This document shows positions 17,330 through 27,016 of a DNA stretch of 64,000 nucleotides, piece by piece (the first letter of the stretch is position 1; the number at the start of each line of letters is the position of its first letter). Source of the stretch: VFKI01 sp033762075 (GTDB lineage: Bacteria > Pseudomonadota > Gammaproteobacteria > DSM-16500); contig JANRLY010000036.1 of assembly GCA_033762075.1 (NCBI GenBank), positions 57,843-121,842 of the forward strand, given 5' to 3'. The notes beneath the pieces were generated by a model that was given only the letters and a program-made list of their open reading frames with translations, was not told the origin of the DNA and ran no database searches. Made by a program: the position numbers and the translations under genes.

Positions 17330-18798
17330 TATTTCCTAACAGGAGGCAAAAGCGCCACCCACACATCTACTGGTGGGAGTAACAGGTTTCTTTGCCAGTT
17401 AAATTGCAAATGTTTAACCGTCGTTAAAGCAGGAAATCTCTGACGCAAAGCAATGAATGCATCTTGAGAATCCCAAATAAAAATCGCGCCTTGTTTTTTT
17501 AAATCGGCCTCATCTATCCATTGTGTTTTGATAGGATCAGCCTCCATATAAACAGCTGGGTGATCATATGAATAAAATGCAATATTGCCCGCATACCAAC
17601 GCGGCCCAACAACATATTTTAAAGTTTGATGATAACGCTGCTTCCATTCCGCCGTGAGTGTGCTAGCGATAGTTTTCCCTGGAAAAAATGCTGTTGAAGT
17701 ATCTAGTGCACGCCGTAAAGCAACACCATAACCCACTGAAATCGTGATAAAAAATGCAACCCATAATACAAAAAATGCAGACACTGTTCTTCGTGTGATA
17801 TACGGACGCCACCACATCAACAGCAATATCCCCGAGTAAGAAAGCAAAGGCTGGCCCCACCCGGCTCTTAATTTAATACCTGTTAAAAAGGATATCACTA
17901 TCGTCAATAATAACGGCCCTAGACCTGCGAACAATAAAAAATCCCTGTTAAAGTGCGCACGCTTTGCCCGCCAATCAAAAACTGGTGTCGATTTTCTCTG
18001 TAAATAAAATGGCAACAATAAAATGAACCCAGGGACAAATACTTCAAATTGTTGCCAAGCAAATTGCAGAGGAAAAAAGATATGATTGACCCAAAGGGGT
18101 GTGCTACTCACACGGTCTGCTGCATAATGGACGGTAACAAAATCATGAGAAATTAACCAAACGATGTGCGGCAACATGATCAACAAGAAAACAAAAACAC
18201 CAACATACACTTTTTTATCCAAAAAACTTTTGCGCGCTTCTCGATTAAACAGCATAAAAGTAAATAATGGCAGCAAAAGAATTGTCGTATAATATTTCGC
18301 CATCATGCCTAAGCCGGCGAAAAGACCGACACAAATCCAATCGAAATATTTTTTATCCGTCAGCGCTTGATAGAAATAGTAAATCGTCAATGCCCACAAA
18401 CTGAGCTCTAAGGTATTATCGTTAAAATCAATCGCGTGAAAATTATAATATTGCAATCCTTCTAACATCATTACGCCGATGAGCGCTGCGATTGGTGTAA
18501 AAAATTTTAGAGCCAAACGCCAAACAGCCCAAAAACATAATGCGACTGAAATTTGGCTAAATAAATAAGTTGCCCAACCCGACGATCCAAACAACAAAGC
18601 CAGTCGAGTCAGCCATGCGTTTAAAAATGGATTTTTATCGTATCCCCACTGAAGTTGATGACCCCAAGTTGCGCCTTCCATAGCATCAAGCGGCAAAGTG
18701 AAACGTAGTAACGCGGGCAACAAAGTCCACACTAAAACATGCGCTAGCAAAAACCAAGTAAAGATTACGTGTTCTTTTGTACGACTAAGCCTCATCAT
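17329..18798 (-). CDS. PMT/ArnT-type membrane glycosyltransferase
   Basis: A 489-residue multi-pass inner-membrane protein with roughly 10-12 helices. The first loop has LDAMEGATWGHQLQWGYDKN, the acidic loop typical of the GT39/GT83 superfamily, which moves a sugar from a polyprenyl-phosphate carrier to lipid or protein in the periplasm. A soluble C-terminal part follows (about 380-489). It overlaps the end of the next upstream glycosyltransferase gene by 14 bp, so the two are likely co-translated and act in one surface-glycan pathway. The acceptor cannot be told from sequence. Confidence 0.83.
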   Translation of the reverse strand: MMRLSRTKEHVIFTWFLLAHVLVWTLLPALLRFTLPLDAMEGATWGHQLQWGYDKNPFLNAWLTRLALLFGSSGWATYLFSQISVALCFWAVWRLALKFFTPIAALIGVMMLEGLQYYNFHAIDFNDNTLELSLWALTIYYFYQALTDKKYFDWICVGLFAGLGMMAKYYTTILLLPLFTFMLFNREARKSFLDKKVYVGVFVFLLIMLPHIVWLISHDFVTVHYAADRVSSTPLWVNHIFFPLQFAWQQFEVFVPGFILLLPFYLQRKSTPVFDWRAKRAHFNRDFLLFAGLGPLLLTIVISFLTGIKLRAGWGQPLLSYSGILLLMWWRPYITRRTVSAFFVLWVAFFITISVGYGVALRRALDTSTAFFPGKTIASTLTAEWKQRYHQTLKYVVGPRWYAGNIAFYSYDHPAVYMEADPIKTQWIDEADLKKQGAIFIWDSQDAFIALRQRFPALTTVKHLQFNWQRNLLLPPVDVWVALLPPVRK

Positions 18799-19918
18799 TC
18801 AAACCCTTCATCACTGGTAACTGCCAAAAATCGTGGACAAATTTGTCTAATGAAAAATTTTTCTCGATATGCTGAGAACCCTTTTCGCCCAACAGCAATC
18901 TCTCTTCAGAATTCATTTGATATAAATCACACATCGCATTAGCCAATGAGCGATCATCACGCGGTGAAATTAATATTCCTGCATCATCCACCACTTCGGG
19001 AATACCATCGGTGCGCGTCCCTATCACTGGTACTTTAGCAATCATCACTTCAGGTAAAACACGACCAAATGCTTCCCGTACAGAAGTTAGCATAAAGACA
19101 TCAAAGGCATGCGCATAACGATACGCCTCTGAGACGTACCCTGGAAATAAAATACGATCTGTTAATTGATATTCATTGGCTGCTTTTTTCAAAGTTTCCT
19201 CGAGTTTACCGCTACCGATCAACAACAAAACTGCGCGAGGACACTGCTCTTTAATGGCGACAAAAGCACGAATCATTGTCATTTGATCTTTTGCAGGGAC
19301 AAAACGTCCTAATGTGCCAAAGACAAAAGCATCGTCAGATAAATGAAAAAATGCTCGCGCTGATTTTTTGTCAATCAAAGATTGTTTAGCTGTTGGCACA
19401 TCAATGCAATTGTATAAGGTAATAACTTGCGAGTAAGGCACGTTTTTTCCTAAACTCTTACGCATATCATCGCGCACTGAATTAGAAACGCCTGCAAAAA
19501 ACATATTTTTACGCAGCAAAAGTTTAATCAATAAACGTCGCATGATAGGCTTTAACGTGCCTAAATCATGCATGACAAAAAATAATGCTTTAAAACGAAA
19601 AATTTGTCCCAACCATAAAAATAAATAAATAGGTTTATATCGATGACAAATCACAACATCAAATTGTCGCGCACGACATAATCGATACAATTTCCACAAC
19701 GCAGTCAATTTCAATCCACGCACTGAACGTGCAGATTGATTTAAAAAAATAACTTCTTCTGACAAAGTACGTTCGCGCACTGTTTCATCAGGCGCACCTG
19801 TAAGATAAAGAACTGTCACAAAATATTTTTTTGGATCAAATAATTTGACATATTGATTGCACACATCAATAAATTGTGTCGCATGATGGTGACACATAAT
19901 TAAAATATTTTTACGCAT
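18785..19918 (-). CDS. GT4-family glycosyltransferase
   Basis: A 377-residue cytosolic enzyme with a GT-B fold. Visible marks are FGTLGRFVPAKDQMTMIRAF (the start of the C-terminal nucleotide-sugar domain) and the EX7E-like region REAFGRVLPEVMIAKVPVIG, followed by TRTDGIPEVV. It would transfer an activated sugar, probably to a lipid-linked glycan. The ATG at 19918 was preferred because GAGG sits six bases before it; a start at 19930 is also possible. It overlaps the xseA end by 8 bp and the downstream PMT-type gene by 14 bp. Confidence 0.85.
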   Translation of the reverse strand: MRKNILIMCHHHATQFIDVCNQYVKLFDPKKYFVTVLYLTGAPDETVRERTLSEEVIFLNQSARSVRGLKLTALWKLYRLCRARQFDVVICHRYKPIYLFLWLGQIFRFKALFFVMHDLGTLKPIMRRLLIKLLLRKNMFFAGVSNSVRDDMRKSLGKNVPYSQVITLYNCIDVPTAKQSLIDKKSARAFFHLSDDAFVFGTLGRFVPAKDQMTMIRAFVAIKEQCPRAVLLLIGSGKLEETLKKAANEYQLTDRILFPGYVSEAYRYAHAFDVFMLTSVREAFGRVLPEVMIAKVPVIGTRTDGIPEVVDDAGILISPRDDRSLANAMCDLYQMNSEERLLLGEKGSQHIEKNFSLDKFVHDFWQLPVMKGLNDEA

Positions 19919-21128
19919 CTTGCACCTCATCTACCGTGCACAATAATCTACCTTTTTGTAATCGCAAAGATAGTTTATCGTTCGGTTTCATTTTTTTAGC
20001 ATCACGGATAATTTGACCTAAAGGCAACTTGCTTGCAATCGCATAGCCTCTTTGCAAAGTTCCAAGCGGACTGAGCGCTTCCAATTGAGCAATATAACTT
20101 TTCAATTGTTGTTTTTTTTGTTGCAGCTTGTTTTCAATAGCCATACAAAATCGTTGAAAATGAAAGTCTAATTGACGTTTCTCCGCCTGCAAACGTTGAC
20201 GTGGATGCTGCTGCTTTAAATGTTTTGTTGCCCACATCAAATGTTGTTTGATTTCGCGTAATTGATTTTGCATACAACGAATCAATTGTTGTTTTTGTTG
20301 TTTCAATTGTATAAAAACATCCTTCACATCAGGCGTCACGCTTTCTGCCGCGACAGAGGGCGTTGGTGCTCGCAAATCTGCCACAAAATCTGCAATCGTA
20401 AAATCAATTTCATGCCCCACACCACTCACGATCGGAATACGACTCTTGTAAATGGCGTGCGCCACTTTTTCCTCATTAAATGGCCATAAATCTTCAAGTG
20501 AACCACCGCCACGCGCCAACAATAAAACATCACATTCTTTGCGACGATTGGCTGTTTGAATGGCTTCAACAATGGTCGGTGCAGCTGTTTCACCTTGCAC
20601 GAGCGTCGGATAAATAATGACACGCGCATAGGGAAATCGTCTTTTTAAAACACTTAAAATATCGCGAATCGCGGCACCTGTAGGGGACGTGATCACCCCG
20701 ATTGACTCCGGCAATTCAGGTAAAGATTTTTTATGCTTTTGATCAAATAAACCCGCGGCAGCCAGGCGTTTTTTTAAAGCCTCAAAGGCACGCTGCAATT
20801 GCCCTGCACCAATTTCTTCGATTTGCTCTATTAATAATTGAAAATCGCCGCGCCCTTCATACAAACTCACGCGGACTTTTGCCAGCACGTGCATTCCATC
20901 AGCTGGCGTAAAATTGAGCCGGCCATTCTCGCGGCGAAACATTGCGCAACGCACCTGCGCGAGGGAGTCCTTGAGGGAAAAATACCAATGCCCAGAACGT
21001 GGTGCGACGAAATTGGAGATTTCGCCTTCGATCCAGAGGGTTGGAAAGCCAGACTCCAGCAACATCCTGACGTCTCGATTAAGCCTACTCACGGTATAGA
21101 TTTCTTCAGAAAAACTAATATCAGTCAT
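19911..21128 (-). CDS. xseA: Exodeoxyribonuclease VII large subunit
   Basis: A 405-residue protein (E. coli XseA 456). The N-terminal OB-fold starts YTVSRLNRDVRMLLESGF and contains WIEGEISNF and GHWYFSLKD. The catalytic domain contains GVITSPTGAAIRDIL, LARGGGSLEDLWPFN and VSGVGHEIDFTIADFVAD, followed by the diagnostic RAPTPSVAAE. A long glutamine/lysine coiled coil (about 270-360) comes next. With XseB it degrades single-stranded DNA; no xseB is seen here. The frame extends 32 codons upstream, but the family N-terminus begins at the ATG at 21128. Confidence 0.95.
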   Translation of the reverse strand: MTDISFSEEIYTVSRLNRDVRMLLESGFPTLWIEGEISNFVAPRSGHWYFSLKDSLAQVRCAMFRRENGRLNFTPADGMHVLAKVRVSLYEGRGDFQLLIEQIEEIGAGQLQRAFEALKKRLAAAGLFDQKHKKSLPELPESIGVITSPTGAAIRDILSVLKRRFPYARVIIYPTLVQGETAAPTIVEAIQTANRRKECDVLLLARGGGSLEDLWPFNEEKVAHAIYKSRIPIVSGVGHEIDFTIADFVADLRAPTPSVAAESVTPDVKDVFIQLKQQKQQLIRCMQNQLREIKQHLMWATKHLKQQHPRQRLQAEKRQLDFHFQRFCMAIENKLQQKKQQLKSYIAQLEALSPLGTLQRGYAIASKLPLGQIIRDAKKMKPNDKLSLRLQKGRLLCTVDEVQDA

Positions 21129-21191
21129 AGGTCTACTACAATGCCAATTCAAAGCTGGTATGATACGTGATTTTTGGACAAATGAAGACCC

Positions 21192-22217
21192 ATGCAAATC
21201 CTTTTTTATGATGTCGAGGCGCAAATCCCCTATACGGTGTTAACACGCTTGCAGCAAGGTTTAGGTGGCACCGAAGCTACCGTGACACGAGTTGCACATG
21301 CATTAGCAGAACATCATGAGATTTTTGTCGCGCAATTATCTCGCTCAATCGCAGAAGAAAGGATGATACGAGGTGTCACCTATCTTTCTTTGGAAACAGC
21401 CAACAGCTTAAAACCTGACGCAGTTATCCTATTGAAAAAACGCCAATGGCTAGAGCCCACCGCAGATTTATTTCCCAACGCGCGGCGATTTTTTTGGTTA
21501 CACAATATTATTTCCAAAGATATTTATTATGATCGTAAAATTTTATCTGCGTATGAAATCATTGCCGTATCGGATTTTCATCGCGAGCATATTGCACGTC
21601 GTGTGCATGGACAATGGCATCAACGATTATTAAACAATAAATCTTTGCGCTACGAGTGCCCACCGATTCATCGCATTTATAATCCCATTGATGATAACTT
21701 AACAATTGATCAAACACCCTGGCATTCAAATGAACTCATCTTAGCGAGTTCCCCACGAAAAGGATTACAATTAAATTTGTCAGCATTTGCAGAAATTAAC
21801 AAAATTTTCCCTGAGTATCATCTTACAATTGCAACATACGCACCTTTACCGGAAACAATTCAACTACCAAACAACGTCACTTTTTTAGGATCGTTGCCGC
21901 AACCGGAATTATTGCAACGTATTCGAGAATCATTTTGTATGTTTTATCCACAATACCAAGATCCAGAAACATTTGGCCTAGTCTATGCGGAATCAAACGC
22001 CGTTGGCACGCCTGTGCTCGCGCATGATTTTGGCGCTGCGCGTGAAGTGTTGAGCGATCCATCTCAACTCATCGATGGCAGAAATATTCAAACCGTCATC
22101 GATAAAATGCATGCATGGAGAAAACAACGTCCTATCGTACAAGCAAAACCTGAATTTCGTTTGAGTGCAGTGAAAAAAGCGTGGCTGGATTTACTTAATC
22201 ATTCTGAATACGAATAA
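21192..22217 (+). CDS. GT4-like glycosyltransferase
   Basis: A 341-residue GT-B fold protein. The N-terminal GGTEATVTRVAHALAEHHE is the acceptor-domain glycine loop. LILASSPRKGLQLNLSAF starts the C-terminal domain, and DPETFGLVYAESNAVGTPVL is the donor-binding EX7E-type motif. It is transcribed divergently from xseA with a 63 bp gap that must contain both promoters. Its 3' end overlaps the convergent mrp gene by 23 bp. The substrate is unknown; it resembles small GT4 proteins with a WLHN motif (here FWLHNII near residue 95). Confidence 0.8.
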   Translation: MQILFYDVEAQIPYTVLTRLQQGLGGTEATVTRVAHALAEHHEIFVAQLSRSIAEERMIRGVTYLSLETANSLKPDAVILLKKRQWLEPTADLFPNARRFFWLHNIISKDIYYDRKILSAYEIIAVSDFHREHIARRVHGQWHQRLLNNKSLRYECPPIHRIYNPIDDNLTIDQTPWHSNELILASSPRKGLQLNLSAFAEINKIFPEYHLTIATYAPLPETIQLPNNVTFLGSLPQPELLQRIRESFCMFYPQYQDPETFGLVYAESNAVGTPVLAHDFGAAREVLSDPSQLIDGRNIQTVIDKMHAWRKQRPIVQAKPEFRLSAVKKAWLDLLNHSEYE

Positions 22218-23007
22218 TCGGTGTTTTCATTTTTTCTGTTGATTGGAATTGTGCAGCGATCTCATGAGCAATTTTTTTGTATTCGAAAGTGATTTGACTT
22301 TCTGGACTAGCAATCACTGTCGGCTTGCCATTTTCTGATTCAAGACACACACGCGCATCGAGAGGAAGTTTTCCGAGTAGCGGCACTTGATATTCATCTG
22401 CCAAAGTTGCGCCACCGCCTTCACCAAAAATAGCATCTGCATGACCGCATGATGAGCAAATATGTTGGCTCATATTTTCGACAATGCCTAGCAAAGGAAT
22501 ATTCACACGACGAAACATTTCGCACGCGCGGCGTGCATCAGCAACAGCCAGCGTTTGCGGCGTTGTCACAATAATCGCTCCACTCACGGGCATTTTTTGC
22601 GCGAGAGTCAATTGAATATCACCGGTCCCAGGTGGCAAATCAGCAATGAGAAAATCCAAATCATCCCATAAAGTATCATTGAGCAATTGCTGCAAAGCAC
22701 CTGTTGCCATCGGGCCGCGCCAAATCATCGGCGTATTTGGATCTACCAAATAGCCAATCGACATGGCTTGAATACCGTGCAAAAGCATAGGTTCGACTTT
22801 TTTCTCAGGCGTGACTTTAGGACGCGCATGGGCACCTAACATCACTGGCACACTCGGCCCATAAATATCGGCATCTAAAATGCCAGCACGCAAGCCGTTG
22901 GCAGCCAAGGCTAAAGCCAGATTGACTGCAACTGTCGATTTACCGACTCCGCCCTTGCCTGAAGCAACAGCAATGAAATGTTTTACGCCTGTAATGGAAT
23001 GGGTCAT
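22195..23007 (-). CDS. mrp: Mrp/ApbC-type Fe-S cluster carrier ATPase, lacking the N-terminal domain
   Basis: A 270-residue P-loop ATPase that delivers iron-sulfur clusters to apoproteins. The deviant Walker A is SGKGGVGKS at 16-24, and the cluster-bridging CxxC is C184-C187 in ICSSCGH. ADLPPGTGDIQLTL and NMSQH are further family marks. E. coli Mrp has 369 residues, and the N-terminal MIP18/DUF59 domain is missing here, as in several shorter homologues. It is transcribed divergently from metG with a palindromic repeat between them. Confidence 0.92.
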   Translation of the reverse strand: MTHSITGVKHFIAVASGKGGVGKSTVAVNLALALAANGLRAGILDADIYGPSVPVMLGAHARPKVTPEKKVEPMLLHGIQAMSIGYLVDPNTPMIWRGPMATGALQQLLNDTLWDDLDFLIADLPPGTGDIQLTLAQKMPVSGAIIVTTPQTLAVADARRACEMFRRVNIPLLGIVENMSQHICSSCGHADAIFGEGGGATLADEYQVPLLGKLPLDARVCLESENGKPTVIASPESQITFEYKKIAHEIAAQFQSTEKMKTPIIRIQND

Positions 23008-23030
23008 ATGGAATCCTAAGTATTAGGAGC

Positions 23031-23104
23031 TAGTCTTGTTCATGTAGGCAAGTAAAGCGCAGCGAGCTGGAAGCGAGCGAGCCATTGCCGAAATGAATAA
23101 GACT
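23031..23104. repeat. Palindromic repeat, family C, copy 2
   Basis: The ends TAGTCTTGTTCAT (23031-23043) and ATGAATAAGACTA (23092-23104) frame the core GCGAGCGAGCCATTGCCGAA. It closely matches the copy at 10358-10434. It lies 24 bp upstream of the mrp start, inside the mrp-metG divergent region, so it may affect mrp transcription or translation. Confidence 0.82.
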
Positions 23105-23219
23105 AACTCAAGGAAAATACTATCAATACAATGCCGCCAAGTATCCATAGCTATACAGTGAATTGCAAGCATCGAAGATGCTACAATAGCGGTCTTTAAA
23201 ATTCGGATTTGAGGACCTT

Positions 23220-24863
23220 ATGCCGCAAAAACAACGCCAGATACTTGTCACGTATGCTCTTCCCTATGCAAATGGTCCTTTGCATTTGGGTCATATGACA
23301 GGCTTAATTCAAACGGATATTTGGGTACGTTTCCAAAAAATGCAGGGGCATGAGTGCTACTATGTTTGCGGCTCAGATAGTCATGGCACACCCATCATGA
23401 TTCAAGCTGAAAAAGTCGGTATTCCACCCGAGACCTTAATCGAAAATTTTCTTCAAGCGCATCAAGCGGATATCGAAGATTTTGGCATTGGGCTTGATAA
23501 TTTTTACACAACGCATTCTCCCGAAAACCGCGAACTCTCTGAAACTATTTTTTTACGCCACCAACAAAAAAACAATATTATTCGAAAAGTGATTCATCAA
23601 GCGTACGATCCAGAGAAAAAAATGTTTTTACCAGATCGTTTAATCAAAGGCGAATGTCCTCGTTGCAGCGCGCCTGATCAATACGGCGATAATTGTGAAG
23701 TCTGCGGCGCGACCTACTCTCCAACAGATCTTAAAAACCCACGTTCTACGCTATCTGGTGCGACACCGATCGAAAAGGATTCTGAGCATTATTTCTTTCG
23801 ACTCACACACTTTGAAAAGTTTTTACATGAATGGACACGCGCGGGACATTTACAAGAACAAGTCACGCATAAATTAGATGAATGGTTTGAAGCCGGCTTA
23901 AAAGAATGGGATATTTCACGCGATGCACCGTATTTTGGATTTACGATTCCCGGTGAAACAGAAAAATATTTTTATTGTTGGCTGGACGCCCCCATCGGCT
24001 ACATGGCAAGCTTCAAAAATTATTGTGCACACAACAAAAATGTGAATTTCGATCACTACTGGAAAGCCGATAGCACGACAGAGCTTTATCAATTCATCGG
24101 CAAGGATATTATTTATTTTCATGCATTATTTTGGCCGGCGTTACTCAAAGGCGCAGATTTCCGCACACCCAATGCAGTTTACACGCACGGATTTTTAACA
24201 GTGAACGGCCAAAAAATGTCAAAATCGCGCGGCACTTTTATTTTAGCGCGCGATTATCTCAATCACTTAAATCCCGAATATTTAAGATATTACTTAGCAA
24301 CGCGCTTATCCCGAAATATTGAGGATATTGACATTAACTTTAACGATTTTATTCAACGCATCAATTCTGATGTGGTGGGCAAATTTGTAAACATTGCAAG
24401 TCGCTCAGCAAAATTTATTCATCAATATTTTAATGGCCAACTATCCGATACGCTCGAAGATAAAACATTATTTGAAGAATTTGCCCAGGCAGGTGAGAGC
24501 ATCGCAGAAAAATATGAAACTCTCGAGTATAATCAAGCTATGCGCGATATTATGGCACTTGCAGATCGTGCTAACCAATATATCGACCATGAAAAACCTT
24601 GGCAAATGATCAAGGACGAAGCGCTAAGAGAAAAAACGCACGCTGTGTGTAGTTTGAGTTTACAATTGTTTCGTCAATTAGCTATTTATTTAAAACCTGT
24701 TTTACCTAAAATGATTCAAGAAGCTGAAACCTTTTTAAATTGCGCGCCGCTACAATGGTCTGATAAAAATGTTCCACTAAAAGCACACGCCATTCATGCT
24801 TTCCAACCACTTGCAACGCGCATCGATAAAAATCAAGTGGACGCATTGGTCAACGAATCATGA
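23220..24863 (+). CDS. metG: Methionyl-tRNA synthetase, short form
   Basis: A 547-residue class I synthetase. The HIGH motif is HLGH at 22-25, the KMSKS motif is at 332-336, and a four-cysteine zinc knuckle CPRCSAPDQYGDNCEVCG lies near residue 142. E. coli MetG has 677 residues; the C-terminal tRNA-binding/dimerisation domain is absent. The product stops after the anticodon-binding helical domain, so it is probably monomeric. The stop overlaps the ATG of the small ferredoxin gene by 4 bp, indicating an operon. Confidence 0.96.
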   Translation: MPQKQRQILVTYALPYANGPLHLGHMTGLIQTDIWVRFQKMQGHECYYVCGSDSHGTPIMIQAEKVGIPPETLIENFLQAHQADIEDFGIGLDNFYTTHSPENRELSETIFLRHQQKNNIIRKVIHQAYDPEKKMFLPDRLIKGECPRCSAPDQYGDNCEVCGATYSPTDLKNPRSTLSGATPIEKDSEHYFFRLTHFEKFLHEWTRAGHLQEQVTHKLDEWFEAGLKEWDISRDAPYFGFTIPGETEKYFYCWLDAPIGYMASFKNYCAHNKNVNFDHYWKADSTTELYQFIGKDIIYFHALFWPALLKGADFRTPNAVYTHGFLTVNGQKMSKSRGTFILARDYLNHLNPEYLRYYLATRLSRNIEDIDINFNDFIQRINSDVVGKFVNIASRSAKFIHQYFNGQLSDTLEDKTLFEEFAQAGESIAEKYETLEYNQAMRDIMALADRANQYIDHEKPWQMIKDEALREKTHAVCSLSLQLFRQLAIYLKPVLPKMIQEAETFLNCAPLQWSDKNVPLKAHAIHAFQPLATRIDKNQVDALVNES

Positions 24864-25294
24864 AACATTTAACCGCTGTTATTCGCGAAGCAGAATGTAT
24901 TGGTTGCACGAAGTGCATCCAAGTGTGTCCTGTTGACGCCATTATGGGTGCAGCGAAACAAATGCATACTGTGTTACGGGACGAATGCACAGGATGTGAA
25001 TTTTGTATTGCGCCATGCCCTGTTGATTGTATCGATTATATTGAAATTGAAACGCCTTCTCGTCCTGAACTTTATCATGCGCGCCATGATGCACGTTTAA
25101 AAAGATTATCTGATCAAGAATCCCAACAAAATAAAAGTAATCAACCCAAAGCTCAGTCCGTCAATACTCTAGATAGAAAAACGTATATTCAACAAGCGTT
25201 AGAGCGGGTGAAGGATAAAAAACAGAGCCGAGGAGGTGACGCCGAGAACCAGGGATCCCGCCGCGCGCAGCTTAAAGCGAGCACGGCGGGATAG
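24860..25294 (+). CDS. Small 2x[4Fe-4S] ferredoxin, RnfB-like, 3' end altered by IS insertion
   Basis: A 144-residue protein with two four-cysteine motifs, CIGCTKCIQVCP and CTGCEFCIAPCP, in RnfB/RsxB style. It lacks the N-terminal membrane anchor and first cluster domain of full RnfB. It would carry electrons in the cytosol. It is coupled to metG by an ATGA overlap. The last 20 or so residues (SRGGDAENQGSRRAQ...) are read from the GC-rich hairpin at 25238-25305, which I take to be the right end of the IS605-type element. The original C-terminus was therefore probably replaced, with the Fe-S core left intact. Confidence 0.82.
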   Translation: MKHLTAVIREAECIGCTKCIQVCPVDAIMGAAKQMHTVLRDECTGCEFCIAPCPVDCIDYIEIETPSRPELYHARHDARLKRLSDQESQQNKSNQPKAQSVNTLDRKTYIQQALERVKDKKQSRGGDAENQGSRRAQLKASTAG

Positions 25295-25305
25295 GTGGAG
25301 GCGTC
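25238..25305. repeat. Right-end subterminal hairpin of the IS605-type element
   Basis: Nested stems GACGCC / GGCGTC (25238-25243 with 25300-25305) and ATCCCGCCG / CGGCGGGAT (25255-25263 with 25284-25292). In IS605-type elements this end also encodes the 3' part of the TnpB guide RNA, so the region may be transcribed from the tnpB side. It overlaps the ferredoxin 3' coding end. Confidence 0.7.
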
Positions 25306-25345
25306 GGATCCCCGCAGGCGCTATCGATGAACTACTCCCACCAAC

Positions 25346-26563
25346 TTACAGTATGGTGTAAGTTTCTTGGTTCAACGTCGCAAAACTTCTACGACTCCCC
25401 ACCTCGACCAGTTCCTGGCCGGAGGCCCAATTCAGAGCCCAATTTAATATCACTTTCGATGCGTTTTCATCACGATCACAACTTGCACCGCAAGAGCAAT
25501 CATGCCAACGCTCTGAAAGTGATTTTTTCATTTTAGCACCACAACAATGACACGTTTGACTTGGCTTGACTTGGCGTGTTGGAATTTCAATCCATAATGC
25601 CCCAGCTTCTTCCGCTTTGGACTTTAACAGATGATAAAATTGTGTTGGTGCAGTACTCAGTATTTCTCGGTTTAATCCACGTTTGCGAATACCCGCTGAA
25701 ACTGTCATGGATTTCACTGACAGTGTTTCAGCAGCAATTAAACTATTTTCTTTTACCATTCTGGCAGCTAATTGATGATGAAAATTCCTTCGTCTATTTG
25801 TAATTTTGACATGCTCTCTGGCAAAAGCTTCCACTGCCTTTTTACGATTATTCGTCGATTTATTTGTTTTTCTGGCAATAGACTGCTGTAACATTTTTAA
25901 TTTTTTTAAAGCTGATTTAAGGTGCCTTGGATTATCAATAAATTCAGTGTGCCCTTTGCTATCATGTAATGTCAGAAACTTTTCGACACCCCAATCAAAT
26001 GCAATGGCTTTATCACCCATACTGCGATTAGGTTCACGCTCCATCGTCACTGATGCATACCATTTTCCTGCTTTGTATATTATTTCGCAGGTTTTTGGTG
26101 CCCCAGGTGTTCGTGCTTTTCCACGCAATCGCAACATCCCGATGCCACTTAAACGTATCTTCCCATGTTTTTCGTTGCTCCCTTCAAATAGGCGCCAACC
26201 ATCGCCATGTGTTTTGTATCCCCAGCCAGAAAAACGTTTACTTGATTTAAAGCGTGGAAATCCAGGTGTTTCACCTAATTTAAGTCTCCGATAAAAAGCT
26301 TGAAAAGCTAAATCAAGACGCTTGATCGTCACTTGTAATGATTGGGCATTGATTGCAACCAAAGAAGCATGTTGCTGACGCCATTGGGTTAATATTTTGC
26401 ATTGGTCTGAAAATGATAATGATTTATTTTCTTCGCGATACATTCGAATGCGCTCTTCAAGAGCCGCATTATAAACACGCAAGTGAATGCCGAACATGTC
26501 TGATAAAGAATCAGCTTGCTTTTTGTTGGGATACATTCTATAAGTCACTTTGCGATTTATCAT
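25346..26563 (-). CDS. tnpB: TnpB RNA-guided nuclease of the IS605-type element
   Basis: A 405-residue protein of the TnpB/OrfB family, ancestors of Cas12. The RuvC-like acidic residues are present: D190 in IAFDWGV, E279 in LIAAETLSV and D363 in SCDRDENAS. The zinc ribbon has four cysteines, C338-x2-C341 and C356-x-C358. N-terminal MINRKVTYRMYPNKKQ is typical. It would cut DNA guided by an RNA made from the element's right end. The reading frame is complete, and its divergent start lies 22 bp from tnpA. Confidence 0.93.
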   Translation of the reverse strand: MINRKVTYRMYPNKKQADSLSDMFGIHLRVYNAALEERIRMYREENKSLSFSDQCKILTQWRQQHASLVAINAQSLQVTIKRLDLAFQAFYRRLKLGETPGFPRFKSSKRFSGWGYKTHGDGWRLFEGSNEKHGKIRLSGIGMLRLRGKARTPGAPKTCEIIYKAGKWYASVTMEREPNRSMGDKAIAFDWGVEKFLTLHDSKGHTEFIDNPRHLKSALKKLKMLQQSIARKTNKSTNNRKKAVEAFAREHVKITNRRRNFHHQLAARMVKENSLIAAETLSVKSMTVSAGIRKRGLNREILSTAPTQFYHLLKSKAEEAGALWIEIPTRQVKPSQTCHCCGAKMKKSLSERWHDCSCGASCDRDENASKVILNWALNWASGQELVEVGSRRSFATLNQETYTIL

Positions 26564-26585
26564 CCAGGAATTATACTCAGTTACT

Positions 26586-27002
26586 ATGAAAAAACAACAA
26601 TTAAAGAGCTTAAATCATTGCACTTTCAATCTTTACTATCATTTAGTTATTGTGACAAAGTATCGACGCAAATGTATTACAGCTCCGATGCTTACACGCT
26701 TAAAAGCACTCTGCGATGAGCTGACAAAAAAATGGGATGGTGAACTGGTCGAATTTAATGGTGAATCTGATCATGTACATTTATTGCTTTCCTTGAATCC
26801 AAAAGTAACGCCTTCTGTTTTTGTGAATAATTTAAAAACGGTTACTTCTCGACTTATTCGAAAAGAATACAGCGAGTACTTGAAAAAAATATACTGGAAG
26901 AAACCTGTATTTTGGAGCAGGAGTTATTGTATTCTTTCTTGCGGCGGCGCACCGCTTTCTATTATTAAACAATATATCGAGCAACAAAAAGCGCCTGAAT
27001 AA
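26586..27002 (+). CDS. tnpA: TnpA Y1 (HUH) transposase of the IS605-type element
   Basis: A 138-residue Y1 transposase. The HUH metal motif is H63-V-H65 in DHVHLLLSL, and the catalytic tyrosine is Y130 in IIKQYIEQQ. It moves the element as single-stranded DNA by recognising the end hairpins. The start at 26586 (MKKQQLKSLNHCTFNLYYH) was chosen over the longer frame from 26550 because it matches the family N-terminus. All active residues are kept. Confidence 0.93.
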   Translation: MKKQQLKSLNHCTFNLYYHLVIVTKYRRKCITAPMLTRLKALCDELTKKWDGELVEFNGESDHVHLLLSLNPKVTPSVFVNNLKTVTSRLIRKEYSEYLKKIYWKKPVFWSRSYCILSCGGAPLSIIKQYIEQQKAPE

Positions 27003-27016
27003 TACGCGAAGCAAGG

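Noticed and set aside
26053..26294. Open frames on the + strand inside tnpB
   Set aside because: They are shadows of the tnpB coding strand; tnpB has all catalytic residues.
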